A DNA stretch of 64,000 nt from Ptychodera flava (taxonomy: Eukaryota > Hemichordata > Enteropneusta > Ptychoderidae). Under the pieces are notes generated by a model. The model ran no database searches, was not told where the DNA came from, and saw only the letters and a list, made by a program, of their open reading frames with translations. Below, one piece after another: positions 43,801-60,820 of the stretch; position 1 is the stretch's first letter; each line of letters starts with the position of its first letter. The position numbers and the translations under genes were made by a program. The stretch lies in the NCBI RefSeq assembly GCF_041260155.1, contig NC_091946.1, forward strand, positions 19,619,353 through 19,683,352. The letters run 5' to 3'.

Positions 43801-46800
43801 AAATATGAGTCTACTTTCCATTCAGAGGTAGGAAATGTTGTCTTTTCACTTGGAGTGTGTCTGCAGGCAAAGTCGCTCACCGTCCAACGACTTTCACATA
43901 AAATTTTATCACGATATACGACATTCGCATGGAGAATTAAGGCGATTGTTCAGATTTTTAGTTATAATTATTGGCGAAGTACAGTGACAGAAAGTTACTT
44001 TTTCCACATTATAGGGAGAATTTATCCAACTTTCTTGAATAGGAGATCGTCAAACTTGAGTGCTTAAATTTTTATCGTCAATACCCAGAGCCCATGTCTT
44101 TTAAAATTGTACAAATCATATGAGTACATCGAAATACGCTCTATGTGCAAATGAATATTTGTCCGTCAGTTCAGTATTTATTTACAGCATGTATGGCTCT
44201 TTATGAGACGAATTGGTGTTTTCTAGTCCTTTTGTGGGTCCAATGCGGTTAAAATAAGATAAATAAATAGGCAAATATCGCACTAAACGTGCTTTGTGTT
44301 GCAAAAATAAAAAGACCATGGTGTCGAAAAGAGACAATGCGTATAAAGAGTGCAGTGATTCAATGATCGAATTCCAACGACGCCTGCAACTGTGCTAAGG
44401 CGCAGACGACACAATGTGAGCTGAAAAGCGCGCGTTGCCGCGGGTCTCCCGTCAAGTGCTTTCACGTGCCTACCGATCCATCATGCACGTGGAAGGATCA
44501 CCCATCTTTTCGACAATGACAACAAACACGAGATTGCCAATTAAGACAAGATAGAACACGGAACAGTGCGGTGATAAAACCACAAGCTGGAGAGTAAAGA
44601 TGTGGAGTGAAGAGTCCACCAATTGTTCGTTATCAGTGCCGTGCCAACAAATGCGCCTATTCAAGCTCATTTGATAGATAAGGCCAAAAATTGAAGGGGT
44701 GGGTGCGGTATTGTATGACGATTTTCTGCACCATTTAACCGCAAAGTGTATCGTCTGTTTGGGATGCCCCTTTGGGAGTCAAAACAAAGGTCCTAGTCTA
44801 GAATTAGAACATACTGACTCGGACATTTTTGCGTTTAACGGACGGAACAATAAGTACAATCGACTTTTCACAAAGGGATACTTTAATTATACAAGCAATT
44901 ACACCAGTGCCTTTGAATGTGATCTCTTTGTTTTGAGAGCAGAGAATTGTGACTAAATAGACACATGGATGTTTCTTGTCAAAATTATCTTCAAGTTGGC
45001 ATGACAATTCAGAAGAAAGTGAAAAGCGAGAAATAAAGAAAAAACCCTCGTTAAGCCAACCATATTGTTTATGATGTGTATAGACAATTTGTAAAACTAC
45101 TGCACGCGCGGACGTGGTCTCTTGTACTTTGAGATAACTAGCAATTACTTTTGTCATTATAGGGTAGATAATTAGTTGATATTTTCCGCCTGTAGCAAAA
45201 AAAACGGGAATCTGTACCGGTCCGGTAATGATCCGTTTCCCGTTTACATAGTTGAGAAGTGACTTCTTTCGGGCAATTTGGTGTCGGATTTTAAAATTTC
45301 ATCAGAGAACAAATTTAAAATGTTTGAAATGATGAAGTTGTACAAAGGAAAAGTGAACATAAGGGATAAAATCTGCTATATATATTTTGGAGAATTTTAT
45401 CTCTAAACTCTCGTCGTTAAAGATGTTCATGGTTTTGTAGGATCGAAGTAAACCTGTACAGTGGCAGCAAGACGAACAATTTTGTTTGAAACACAAACAG
45501 GGAGTGACGAATACCTTATGACCTTAACAGCTACACAGCTTTTCAGCGGTCATGTACATATGTATCATTTCATTTATCTCAATAACCCATTATTTGACTC
45601 AACACGCCTCGATAAAACTTTTGAGTTGTCACTAGTCTACAATTTATTGTCCCTTGGCTGTTTGATCAAAGATCTCGCCTCATCGGCAAGAAGACAGTTT
45701 CACTCCAGTAGGCAAAAGGTATTCGACATCACAACATTTAACGTGAACCAAAAGGGCAAAACTTGCCAACATATTCAGCAAGAGTATCGACATTAACGGC
45801 GATAGGCTAATAGGGAGTCTGTAGGCCTATATCACGGTTTATTTGTTTGGTATTTCGTTACTCCATCATTTTGTGTTCGAAATGAACGGAAAGATCAAAA
45901 TACACACTTTTCTGTGAATCACTTTATTTGTTCGATTCTTTCATGATAACAGTTTGTGGTACATTACGAATGCAACGGGCACAGTGGGAATGAAACCTGA
46001 GATGCGTGCGCAGCTCTGTCTTCTCCTCTTCCCTGACAATCTCTTGAGAGTCGGGAAGTAGTACCGGATAAGGTTTGTTTGCACAGTTGCAGATCAATAC
46101 GCATTCGCATTTCATTTCCAGGAGCACGCACATAAACGGGTATTGATTGAGCAGCAAATATTAGTTCCTAATGTAGCAAGATCCATGACGTTGTCGGAAT
46201 GACAACAGAGCAGAAAATCGTGTTTTGTTGTTTTCTTCCTTTCAGGGCAGTGATTTCCAAAGGCGACTCGTCACCGAGTCACGTCCCTTCAAACGGGCGT
46301 AGAAACAAGATGGCTGACTCCTGATTTGTGACGCGTGGCAAACTAAAAGTCACATTACTTCTGGCATCCTTGTGCAGTTAAGCTAGCTAAAAAGAGTTTT
46401 CTCCTCTAAGTGTTTCAGATATTACAAAATTTTCCCTTTGGATTATAAAAAACAACACAAAAAAACTTTACTGGCGATAGCATGCTAGCTAATCTCTAAG
46501 CGGTCATTGAATTATCGTAATTAATATGTAAGAGAGGTCAATCGTCATAAAAGCGGAAATGATTCACATACGACATAATGTTTACAGAATTACATCGGCC
46601 AATGAAAGAGTAATATATTTGGTAATATCTCAGTATTGATTCGCGGGTCCATAAAAAGAAGCCGACATGTTCACCTGCCAGTAGCGACGCTATCGTTCAG
46701 AACGTCTGGCATAACAACTACTTTAATTTGTGAAAGGTATTTGAAAGATTGTCTTATACGGGAAGCAGAGGACCTAAAAGTAAAATATATCAAAAGCATT

Positions 46801-47077
46801 GGAAAGCATTGAAATATTGTCGAATTTTTTGTTGGTGGCTTGCTTTCAGATAACTCAATGTAGCCACGAGTAAAGCGAAGCAAACTGGAGTGCGCCGATA
46901 TTTCAAATTTACGACGCAACGTTCTTCTCAGGTTACCATGTTCGATAATTGTCCGCCCTATGTTGTTCCATTCGAGTCTTTCGGAGTATTTTCAGCTTTC
47001 TGCGACTTTAATGCTGAAGTTGCACAGGCGAAAATGAGAAGAGATAAGTATTGTAACGTCATAATATTTTTGGTAAA
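43801..47077. other. gene-free stretch
   Basis: Several 60-117 codon frames on both strands, none with recognisable motifs, plausible splice sites or sequence bias. Confidence 0.4.
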
Positions 47078-47188
47078 CATAAATTTGTACGTGTAATTTT
47101 GGCGGGAAAAAACTCAAATATTACCGTTGTTTACGTGAAACACAAATTGGTACGTGTAGTTTTGGCGGGAAAAACCTCAAATATTACA
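47078..47188 (+). promoter_or_regulatory. tandem duplicated unit with two E2F-like sites
   Basis: Two ~48-bp units (47078-47125 and 47139-47188) share TTTGTACGTGTAATTTTGGC or close variants and CTCAAATATTAC. Each has a perfect E2F-type core TTTTGGCGGGAAAA, at 47097-47110 and 47160-47173. Each unit also has TACGTG. The target gene is unknown. Confidence 0.4.
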
Positions 47189-48265
47189 ACTGACATGGGA
47201 GTTATTTTCTTGAGCATTTCATCGGCATAAATCTCTTGCGGATTGACACGCTTGAGTGTGACTTCATTCTGAAAACGAGCAAGTGTCATGCTGCTTCGTG
47301 TACTTACAAAAATTACACCAACAATCCAAGACATTGACAAATCTACAGAGAAGGTTTCGTGCGTACTCTGTTCCATGAACCATACTTATTCACTCCAGCT
47401 AGATTTTTTTCACCCAGCACAATTCATTTTCTGTATAAATATTAGCTCAGTGCGTCAAACATAACTTGATGCAGGCAGGGTTTATGTACACGCCAAGTTT
47501 AAAATATATCCCCCTTTCTTGTCAAAAGGAATTCTGTTGGTTTATTTTTGTACCTTTTTGTTGCTAATTGCTCGATGTCACTATGGTTCTATCGGCTCAA
47601 TGTATGCCCAGACATGGCAAATTGGCCGCGGTATTTTCTCTGCATTAATCGCAGGCATATGATAATGGCAAGCTGAGCAAACCCGCGATGCGCGTAGGAA
47701 AACAGATAGATGGCCGCTGGCAAACGGCGCACGCCATTTAACCCACTTATAGATGAATATTGTAGCACTTCACTCGTATTCCGTTCCACTCACTCGGCCG
47801 TGTTTATTGATGGGCGCTATTGAAATGCATTGACAAGAAGGAGGAAAGGCCGCAAACAGCCGCAAGGTGATTCGCTCCGTTTTCACTGTCAGCGCTGCGG
47901 AGTTCGGTGACAAGAGGCATGCATGCAGCGCGCCTGATGAAATATAATTGAGGTGTCTTTGAGTTTCAAAAACTTCTGTAGCGATCCTGAAAGGGCTTAC
48001 TTCTCACGAAGGCGGACAGGTGAAATCTCGTGTGGATTTCGGTCATGATGTCAGGATGCGGCGACAGGAAAGAAAGAAAAAAAGCGGTTGTAGTGACGAA
48101 GTCGCAGATCGAATGTTATTTTCATGCTTGATAATTTGATTGGGAGGTTGTTTTTTGTGTTGGTTCAGGGATTTGTATTCTTCTTGAGTGAGGTTTTCGG
48201 TACAGAATGGTCATTGCAACGGATTAACTGCAAGTCACATTGCTGACCATTCACTTAATTCAATG
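47189..48265. other. gene-free stretch
   Basis: No supported exon. The minus frame 47131-47376 is open with a TTTTCAG acceptor inside, but no downstream donor or family match was found. Confidence 0.35.
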
Positions 48266-48267
48266 AT

Positions 48268-48330
48268 AATGATGATGACGACGACGACGACGACGACGAC
48301 AACGACGACGATGATGATTATGATGATGGC
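48268..48330. repeat. (GAT/GAC)n microsatellite
   Basis: Interrupted GAT, GAC and AAC triplets. Confidence 0.9.
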
Positions 48331-49335
48331 GTTCACTAGTATCACCGCAACTATCGCAAAACCACTGACTCTACTTCTGTCATAATTGCATTAGCAGCAG
48401 AAAGTTTGGCAGCAACTGCGAAAACATCGGGAGTAACAGCAATCGGGACGGTAGCAACAAAGTAACAGCACCAGTAGCAGCATCAGGTTCAATAGCAACA
48501 GAATCAGTAGCAACAGCATTGTCATCGTCATCACCATAATCATGGGAATGAAAAGATAAATGACTTTGTTTAGTTTTTCCTATAGTTATTTTCACTAGTT
48601 TGACGCCCACTGCAGATTTCATAATGGGATGAATATCTTTACAATTTTTAATCAACACAGAACGAAAAGTTTCATCCGCAAATTTCGAAAGCCGAACACG
48701 TCTTTTCTGCTCACGTTAAATATTTATCAAGTCCCGCATCGATTTTACGACAACTATCCTGGCAGCACAAGGCGAGTGATTTATGCGCTTGCGCACGCAG
48801 ATTAGTCATTGAAAACACAAACCAGTCAGTGAAAAAAAATGCACTCACATTGCGCAGAAATCAACTTTGATTTTCAAAGCCACCCGAAATTTAAGGGAGC
48901 AAGAAGTTTCTAATCGTTACAATAGCAAATAATCTAACAATCTTGCCGTTTCACTAGGATTGTTGTTTTGAAAGTTAGTGAATCTTTCATGTCTGCTGTG
49001 AGTCGTCCGGAACCTCGCCATGGAAACTATCCTCATGGTTACGGTTTGGAGTATCTTTATTCTTTTTTCTTATGATATGACAGAAATACGTCTTCTGGGC
49101 AATCGACATAAAGGTGTTTGAGTTTACAAGGTATGAAAGAGATACTTGGATAATGATATTTAGGATATTATGAAAGCCTAATACCGAGTAATGGTGTCAA
49201 TATTGATGTTAACATGGCATTGGTACAAAGAATACATCTATGCAAGCATATATAGATACATACATATCCATTTTCCAACCATCAATCCTTTATTGCATGC
49301 ACACGCAAATTCACACATCATTATTCACATAACAT
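48331..49335. other. gene-free stretch
   Basis: An AGCA-rich degenerate tract at about 48390-48510; otherwise nothing. Confidence 0.4.
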
Positions 49336-49497
49336 ACATAGATACATAGATAGATTGATAGATAGATTGATAGATAGATAGATAGATAGATAATTAGATA
49401 GATAGATAGATACATACATACATACATACATACATACATACATACATACATACATACATACATACATACATACATACATGTACATACATACATACAG
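49336..49497. repeat. compound microsatellite (GATA)n, (CATA)n
   Basis: GATA/GATT units to about 49412, then about 20 CATA units. Confidence 0.95.
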
Positions 49498-50441
49498 AAC
49501 AAATGGCAGACATGCAGATGGTTGATCTGATAGACGTGTCGACTTTTTTCAAACCTCGTCAAACTGAATGAAAAGTTTCACGTCTGCATTTCACTTAAGG
49601 ACGGAGAAAAGCGAATCCAATAACGGAAATCCAGCGCTCGGAGTAACAATAGCGAAACGGCTTTTGAGTGGTCATCAGCCGTGGTGCACATGTGACCCTG
49701 TAGGTGACACCGTTTTATCGTGTTTCATTGTGGGATAGGCTCTTTCACGTGAGTAGCAGACGATCTGAGCTCATTTTCAAGCGAGTGTACTTCTCGACGG
49801 AGAAAGAGTCCTTTGTCTGTGGCAGCAACCTGCCTGGAAATTATTGGCGTTTTTTTCAATTCCTTCCATTACATGTTTGCGGCAGATGCAAGGCCCTGTA
49901 TTGTTGATAGGTTGCTTAAGAGATGACCTTCAGTGGTTAACCTATACAAAACTGAATTTCGCAAGTGACACGGCGGATGAGAAGGGTGATGGAAGGATGC
50001 GTCGACAGCAATACGTAATGAAAGGCCATTATGCTACCCTAACTTTATATCACTCAGCTTTTTTCGGTTTTGAGCTTCGACATGTTGTTGCAAACAGGTT
50101 TTCTGCGTGATTGGCTGGTTTTTCACTCTCATATAGGCTGCTAAATAAACTCGCATATTCCCACCTGAATATTTGCCCCGACAGAATCGACCATCGAATC
50201 GTTTTCGGTGATTTCATTCAAATTTAAAAACATTCGCCGCCAAACGGTTAGACAAATACATGTTATTGCGCAAAACATGAAAACAGATATATTGTTAATA
50301 TAACAATAACTTCAAAATAAATATTTTCCAGAACAGAACCATGACTAATCACTGCCCTTTCAATTCTTAGGTCAGAGCATGAAGAAATGTTTCAGACCCA
50401 CATTTCTTCATCGTCTTGTTCACAGAGTTACAATAGTCTCT

Positions 50442-51580
<1,139 letters not shown>

Positions 51581-51583
51581 TCA

Positions 51584-52430
51584 TTACAAAACTGTGGTTG
51601 GTTTGATTTTTTTGTTAACTTTACAAGTAATATGACTGTATGGTAGCTCGTTTTTATCAGCAATAGAGATGTGATGAACTTGGTACGGACTGAAAACTTG
51701 ATTGAAAACATTGATCTCTGAAACGATGGCTGTAAGGATCATATCCTTTTTCTCTGTTACCATTTCTACAAGATCTCTTTTTGTCGATGAAACCCTCCTG
51801 TGTCTGTTTTTGTCTGAGGTCGTCGGTTTTAAGTTAAACAGTGTTTCCAAAAAACTTTGGGTGACAGACCTACATTAGAAATCGCCGTCCATTCGCTTTT
51901 TCAGAAATTTACGAGCTGTTGATCGTCTCTACAGTTGAAAACATGTCCCGCCACTACCATCAACGTGTGTAACACTTTCTTCTCTAGTCCAAGAAATGCA
52001 GACTACACACAATTTTCTTAATGTACACCCAACATTTAAGTCTGACTGCTGCCACCAATGTGCATTTATGTTACCTCCGTATCCAGAAATATTTGAAACA
52101 TCTCTACAAATAACGTCTGTATGTAGAATATTGACCTCGCCAACTTGACCATGATCATTGCACGATTTGAAAAATGCGAAGACTCTTTTTGCATTTAAGA
52201 AATCATTATCAAAACAAACTGTGGGAAATCCTCTCTTTTCACTTGAACTTGGCAATTTCACAAAGCATGTCGCAATATATGATTTCTACGCCCGCACATA
52301 TTTGACAGACTTTGGTGGATAGAAGGAAAACGCGCTATAATAGTCAGAAGCTGGAATAGTCCTTCCATTGCTGTCATTGTTGCTGATGATCAGAGAATTT
52401 TTTTCCAGCTTCTGAGTTTCATAAGCCTCA
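51584..52430 (-). pseudogene. decayed coding-like block of unknown family
   Basis: One minus-strand frame carries protein-like sequence over about 840 bp with only a few stops. In order it reads QKLEKNSLIISNNDSNGRTI...SAFSFYPPKSVKYVRA, a stop at 52286, VKLPSSSEKRGFPTVCFDND...NISGYGGNINAHWWQQ...ESVTHVDGSGGTCFQL, a stop near 51929, a short piece, a second stop, then ETLFNLKPTTSDKNRHRR... to 51584. Two open pieces of 88 and 110 codons in the same frame are unusual for this AT-rich DNA. I do not recognise the family. It could be an old retrocopy or repeat-derived gene. It is not clearly part of the FAM124 gene 11 kb away. Confidence 0.3.
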
Positions 52431-54690
52431 CAGCAAAGTTAAGGGCATCTTGTTGAAGCAGTCAGTTTTAACAGTATGTCTGCCAGTGACTTTTGAGGTT
52501 CTGTTGCGCGTGCCACAGTCCAGGAATATCATTACCACTTTTGCAGTTCTGATGTTCAATCAACGTTCACGCGAAGATAAGAAACCAGAGGTCTTCTGAT
52601 GAAAGATTTATTTTTGGAACTTTATGGAAACGGAAAATATAATATCGTATACTTATCTTACACCTTTTATAAGTGAAATATCTGCCTATAATCCCGCCGT
52701 GTCAGTTATATTCCGTTCTGTGATGGCTATAGTCATACGTATTGTTTATATTATCTTGCAAGTAAAAATTAGACTCTGTCACTTTACCAAGATCGGTCAA
52801 TTCTAATTTATCAAAGAGGTAACGTCAAAGTAGCTGATAAAACTACATGGTTGCCTTTTGGTAAACATGTCAAAAATTTGTCCAATCGTAGGTCAAAATG
52901 TAAGAACCAACGACGTCATGAAACAACTCAACATATTGAGGAAGTTACGCTTGACACACTGCATATTATCAAAAAATGTTACCAGCTGCTTTAAAGAACA
53001 TTTTCAGGGACCTAGAGAGAAAGTTTTCTCATGATTTTGAATCAGCATGACATATCAGAGTTACTCACATCGTAATGATTTTCGAAAAATTGTTTTCCGA
53101 GAATGGATCACAATGCAGAGACATATTCCGGTCTTGCTTCCCTTGCCGCCAGGTGTCGTTCCGTTCATGAGTTAACAACAGCAAAATTATGCAAAATTCC
53201 CCCTTGCAGAAATTAATTTCTTATTAATGCCAACAGTTTTGCGAAGGCTGTGACTTAACTCATCAGCAGCGATAGCGGTGCCGCCGCGGGCCAAACTATC
53301 AAATCATAGAATTGCTCTGGCAGTGAAGGTGGCCAAACCGTGCTCTCTACGTCACTCACAGCTTGCTGTGACGCACATAGAAATCACTGCCGCCCAGGTT
53401 GCGATTGTCAGGACGGTCGGATGTGGCTAATATCGCAGCATGTCACTCTTGAAATTGTAGGATTTATAAAATAAGAATGTTTGAAAATTGTTGAGAGTGC
53501 TATTCTGATCTTGTTATCGAAGGAGATGAGAGAAGCAAGCACAAATGTCCTGCGTTGTTATGATGTTAACATTGAATTTAAACTGTTTTCAAAGATCGAG
53601 CAATACGTTCACAAATTACATAGAATTAAACTAATCACATCCATTTGTCATCTGTGAACCATTACATTTCACAGAAGGTCAATATGGCGGGCCAATTTTA
53701 CTGGCTGAGTTTCTCTTGTTCCCTGTCAGACAGTACCACATAGTGCTGCTTCCGATCAGGACGAGGCGGTGCTACAACATAATCTATGAATGCCGCCATA
53801 TTTTCAGTTCGTTCGTTCGTTTGTTTGTTTGTCATTCAAGTTCCTTTTTTTAGTCTTTCTGCATTTTGTTGAGTTCTCCTTCACTCGATTTATTCGTTTC
53901 TACTTAAACTTTAAAAAGCCGTTCCTGATTTCGAAGGCCGCGTAAATTGATTACGGCGAGACCATAGCCAAACCAAGGACAAGTATTACCGTAGTTTGGT
54001 TTTGCGCTTGCGCATTTGTGACGAAGAGTCGCGGATCTTCTTTGAAGATAAGCACACTTATATGACTGTCCGCATAACGAATCACTGCGGCTGCAGTGAT
54101 GGTTAGGAATTGTACTTCAGCTGTAACTAAAAGTTAGTGATGGAAAAGTTACTTTGATAATTCTTTTTCTCTGTGTCATCTTGTTCATTTTGATGGACTC
54201 AAAACACATGAACGATATACGGTACAGGTTTGCAGACAATGCTAAAAATCTGGGATATACTATTGTCTGCTGGTATTACACCAATGAACATACAACGTAC
54301 CACGGTCCCTCTATCACTGAATGTACGTTCTGCTGTCGAGCTCAGAACGGATGGCAAAATTTTTCCCGCGACAATATTCTTTGAATCTCAGTATTTCAGA
54401 ATTGTAGCTAGCGCACTCGGCTCTAAGCTTACGGATGTCATTTGCCAAAATGAAATCTGCCTTGTAAGTTGTACGATGCAAAATACGGATTCTCGCTGAT
54501 CCAATATCTGTGCATGACGTTCGATGATGTTGCATCATTGTGAAGAAACATATATGACGCTTCGGGGACTCCAATGTCCACCAGTAGGCGCAGGTGGAAA
54601 TCAAATACCGTCAGGCAATTGACTCAAAAATATCAATAAAATTACTACACAAGATTGGTCTTCCGAATCGTTGTGTGTCTGTGTGTTTGC
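52431..54690. other. gene-free stretch
   Basis: Overlapping frames at 54154-54604 on both strands show no motif. Short GTTC/GTTT repeats lie at 53808-53830. No exon can be supported. Confidence 0.4.

Positions 54691-54691
<1 letters not shown>

Positions 54692-54759
<68 letters not shown>
54692..54759. repeat. (GA)n microsatellite
   Basis: About 33 GA units; a short (GTTT)n tract follows at 54923-54950. Confidence 0.95.
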
Positions 54760-58001
<3,242 letters not shown>

Positions 58002-58370
58002 TTAAGGTTGTATGCACCTCGAAAGTGAAAGACTTTAAATTTTGCTCCAACGTTAACTTTCCAAAATAAACTTTCAACCATTCTCTTTCAAAATCAAGAA
58101 TAAAAATCGGGGGTCACCGTGCAAAGTTTGGAACTAGCGAAACAAATTACATAACATTGTGCGATACTTTAAATCAAAATGGCCGCCATCGCTGTGTTAA
58201 CTCTATGGGGGAGGGGGGGGAAACAAAATTTGGGATTTTCCAGAAACGAAGACGGTGAAAGCTTTTCTTTCTCCAAGGGCTTTAAGATGAGCCCCCACAA
58301 GTGGTAGATCAGAAAAGAAATTTGAAAGTCCGAATATCTGTGACTGTCCCAGAGGCGCGTTCTGCCTTAA
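58002..58370 (-). mobile_element. ~370-bp MITE-like family B, inverted copy
   Basis: Begins TTAAGGTTGTATGCACCTCG and ends GCGCGTTCTGCCTTAA, so its ends are inverted repeats. Landmarks GGGGGTCACCGTGCAAAG, GGCCGCCATCGCTGTGTTAA and GAAAGTCCGAATATCTGTG are the reverse complements of those in the other copies. Confidence 0.75.
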
Positions 58371-58737
58371 CAATAACTTTGGCGGCGCACATTTTTGCAT
58401 GGCCATCCAAGTGAAAGTCAGCGATTGGCTACTATAAACGCGATTGAATTCCCTAATATGATTTGTCTTTAACAGATGTTGGGAAAATTGTGTTGGCGAA
58501 TCTGTTTTAGTAAACAAACTGTGTCCGTTTGCTCGATTAGTAATCATATCACATAACCTTATATCGAAGCAAAGACGCTTATCATCATGGACGCAAACGA
58601 AACAACTCAAAGTTTAGGAAGGTAGTCATTTACTTGCCATTGGAATCATTCGGTGATTTAAGTCAGCAAGTCTACTTATGTGTTATGTCAATTAAACACT
58701 CGTACCTTCTCACCGATATCGGTCTGCCCAAATATCC

Positions 58738-59068
58738 TTGTGTCAGATATTTGGACTCCCAGGCCTTTACAATGTTTCTAGTCTACCAATGGACTCATTT
58801 TGAAGCTAATGGAATGCAGTTTTTACTGGCTTATTTTTGTGTAAATCGAAATTCAACCCCCCCCCCCCCCGAGAGTTAACACAGGGATTGAGGCAATTTT
58901 GAGTTTCCAGTGTCGGGAAATTCTGCGTAGGTGTTTGAATTATTCCAAAATTTGCATGGTGACCCCCAATTTTATTCTTGGAGATGAAAGGGAATAGATG
59001 AAATTTTTCCCGGGGCAAGTTGTAGCAAGAATGTTAGCGTTTCAATTTCGAGGTGCGTACAACCTTAA
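58738..59068 (+). mobile_element. ~330-bp MITE-like family B, copy with degraded left end
   Basis: Contains GTGTCAGATATTTGGACTCC, GAGAGTTAACACAGGGATTG and GCATGGTGACCCCCAATTTT, and ends TTTCGAGGTGCGTACAACCT with TTAA at 59065-59068. It lies 367 bp from an oppositely oriented copy. Confidence 0.65.
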
Positions 59069-59979
59069 CTGTGCACAACTTTCAATGGATAACAAAAAGA
59101 TTAAAATCATATGAACAGTCGATGTCAACAACCATTAAAGCGACAACCAGGGATTAAAGACTGCCCTTGAGATCCCAAATAACTGAAGCTTTCGACACGC
59201 TCAAAATTTTTGTTTCGTGTACCTTCTGGCTTTGCTTTCTATAAAGTAAATCGAACCATGCATTATTTCGCTTTCCAACACTGCTTTATAGGTGAGTTTC
59301 ATTGTTGTCGTTGACAGTTCAATTCAAATCCGAACATAAACTCAATTGTCACAAATAACAATGGCGCCAGGCCGACATACGGAATTCTTGACAAATTTCT
59401 TTACATCCCTCAGAAAAAATCAGATCGAACTTGCATTGAATTCCTCATGTACCTGATTGTCACGTCATAGGCAAAAACTTTTCTTAATATCTGAACAAAA
59501 CCAAGTTCAAAATCTTCCTGTAACGGAAACAAGAGTTTTCAATGACAATCAAGAACATTAAAAATTTACTTTAACGATAACTCTAATGTGTTCCATTACA
59601 ATTTTCATATTTTTATTTCAGGTTAACCGGAACAGCACGACAAGCCGCAGAAAAATTCAGTTGCGTACTGTGGTGGTTGAGTCGGAGGCCACGAAACGCC
59701 CTCACACGACTGAATCTTTCAGTCCATATGTTTTCAAACACTGTTGACCTAATATGCAAACGGTAGCAAACATTATACAATTCAACCAAGACGATGTAAA
59801 CGTTTTCAACTAGATATTACCTCTGCTTGTTATTAATTCTACTAGCGCGTAATTTTCTGGTAAGGATTTTATGACGAGTAAAGTTTAAGGTCAAGAGTAA
59901 TTTTTGCATTTTTTCCCTACGCATGTCTGGCTGTCCATGTTACATAACACGGTACTCATATGGATTCAATCACTTATTA
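59069..59979. other. gene-free stretch
   Basis: Nothing recognised. Confidence 0.45.
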
Positions 59980-60365
59980 AGGGGCAACATCAAAAGTTCA
60001 ACATAATAAATCTAACTTAATTGCTTAAGTTTGGCCTCAGACCCCCCCCCCCCCCATCCCCCCTTCTAACTTAACTGACCTAAAATTGAAAAACATTGCG
60101 GACTCATACCCTGTACTAATTCTTTCAAACGACGTACCAATGTACCATTGAATTAAATAAAAATTGAAAACCATTATAAAGTAACAAAAATACGGGTGAC
60201 TGGATCGGTTTTAGCGTACAAAAAAAGCCTTGAAATCGTAAAATTTGCCAAAAAGACGTTAAATCGTTTTTGACTGCACAGAAATTAATTTGGCCAAAAA
60301 CCCCCCACCCCCAAACTTAAGCAATTAAGTTTTTATTCAAACATCGATCTTTTGACGTCGCCCCT
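59980..60365. mobile_element. 386-bp element with long inverted ends
   Basis: Left end AGGGGCAACATCAAAAGTTC; right end, reverse complemented, AGGGGCGACGTCAAAAGATC. A second matching inner block ACTTAATTGCTTAAGTTTGG occurs in both arms. Poly-C/G runs flank the inner blocks. There is no coding capacity, so it is a non-autonomous foldback-type element. Confidence 0.7.
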
Positions 60366-60572
60366 AAAAAGGCTAATGAATATAGATACAATCGCTGTGA
60401 AGGAATAATATCTTACCCATACGAACAATTCCAATTAACAGAAATAATGAAATGTACAGTGGGTTTATTATGAAACATAACTGAACAGCGTCACGTACTG
60501 AAAAAATTATTTTAAAGAGATAATTTTGTCACTTTGCTACCGCTCATAATAGCCCTGATTAAGTTGTCTTTG

Positions 60573-60590
60573 TGTTGTTGTTGTTGTTGT

Positions 60591-60641
<51 letters not shown>

Positions 60642-60722
60642 CGACAACGACAATGATGATGATGATGATGATGACGATGATGATGATGATGGTGTTGATG
60701 TTGTTGTTGTTATTGTTGTTGT

Positions 60723-60779
<57 letters not shown>

Positions 60780-60820
60780 CGACGATGATGATGATAATGA
60801 TGATGATGATGATGATAAAG
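60573..60820. repeat. compound microsatellite (GTT)n, (GAT)n
   Basis: About 250 bp of GTT and GAT triplets. The poly-Ser and poly-Met frames here are products of the repeat. Confidence 0.95.

Noticed and set aside
47131..47376. 81-codon minus frame with an internal TTTTCAG acceptor
   Set aside because: Looks mildly protein-like but overlaps the duplicated E2F-motif unit and has no donor or partner exon.
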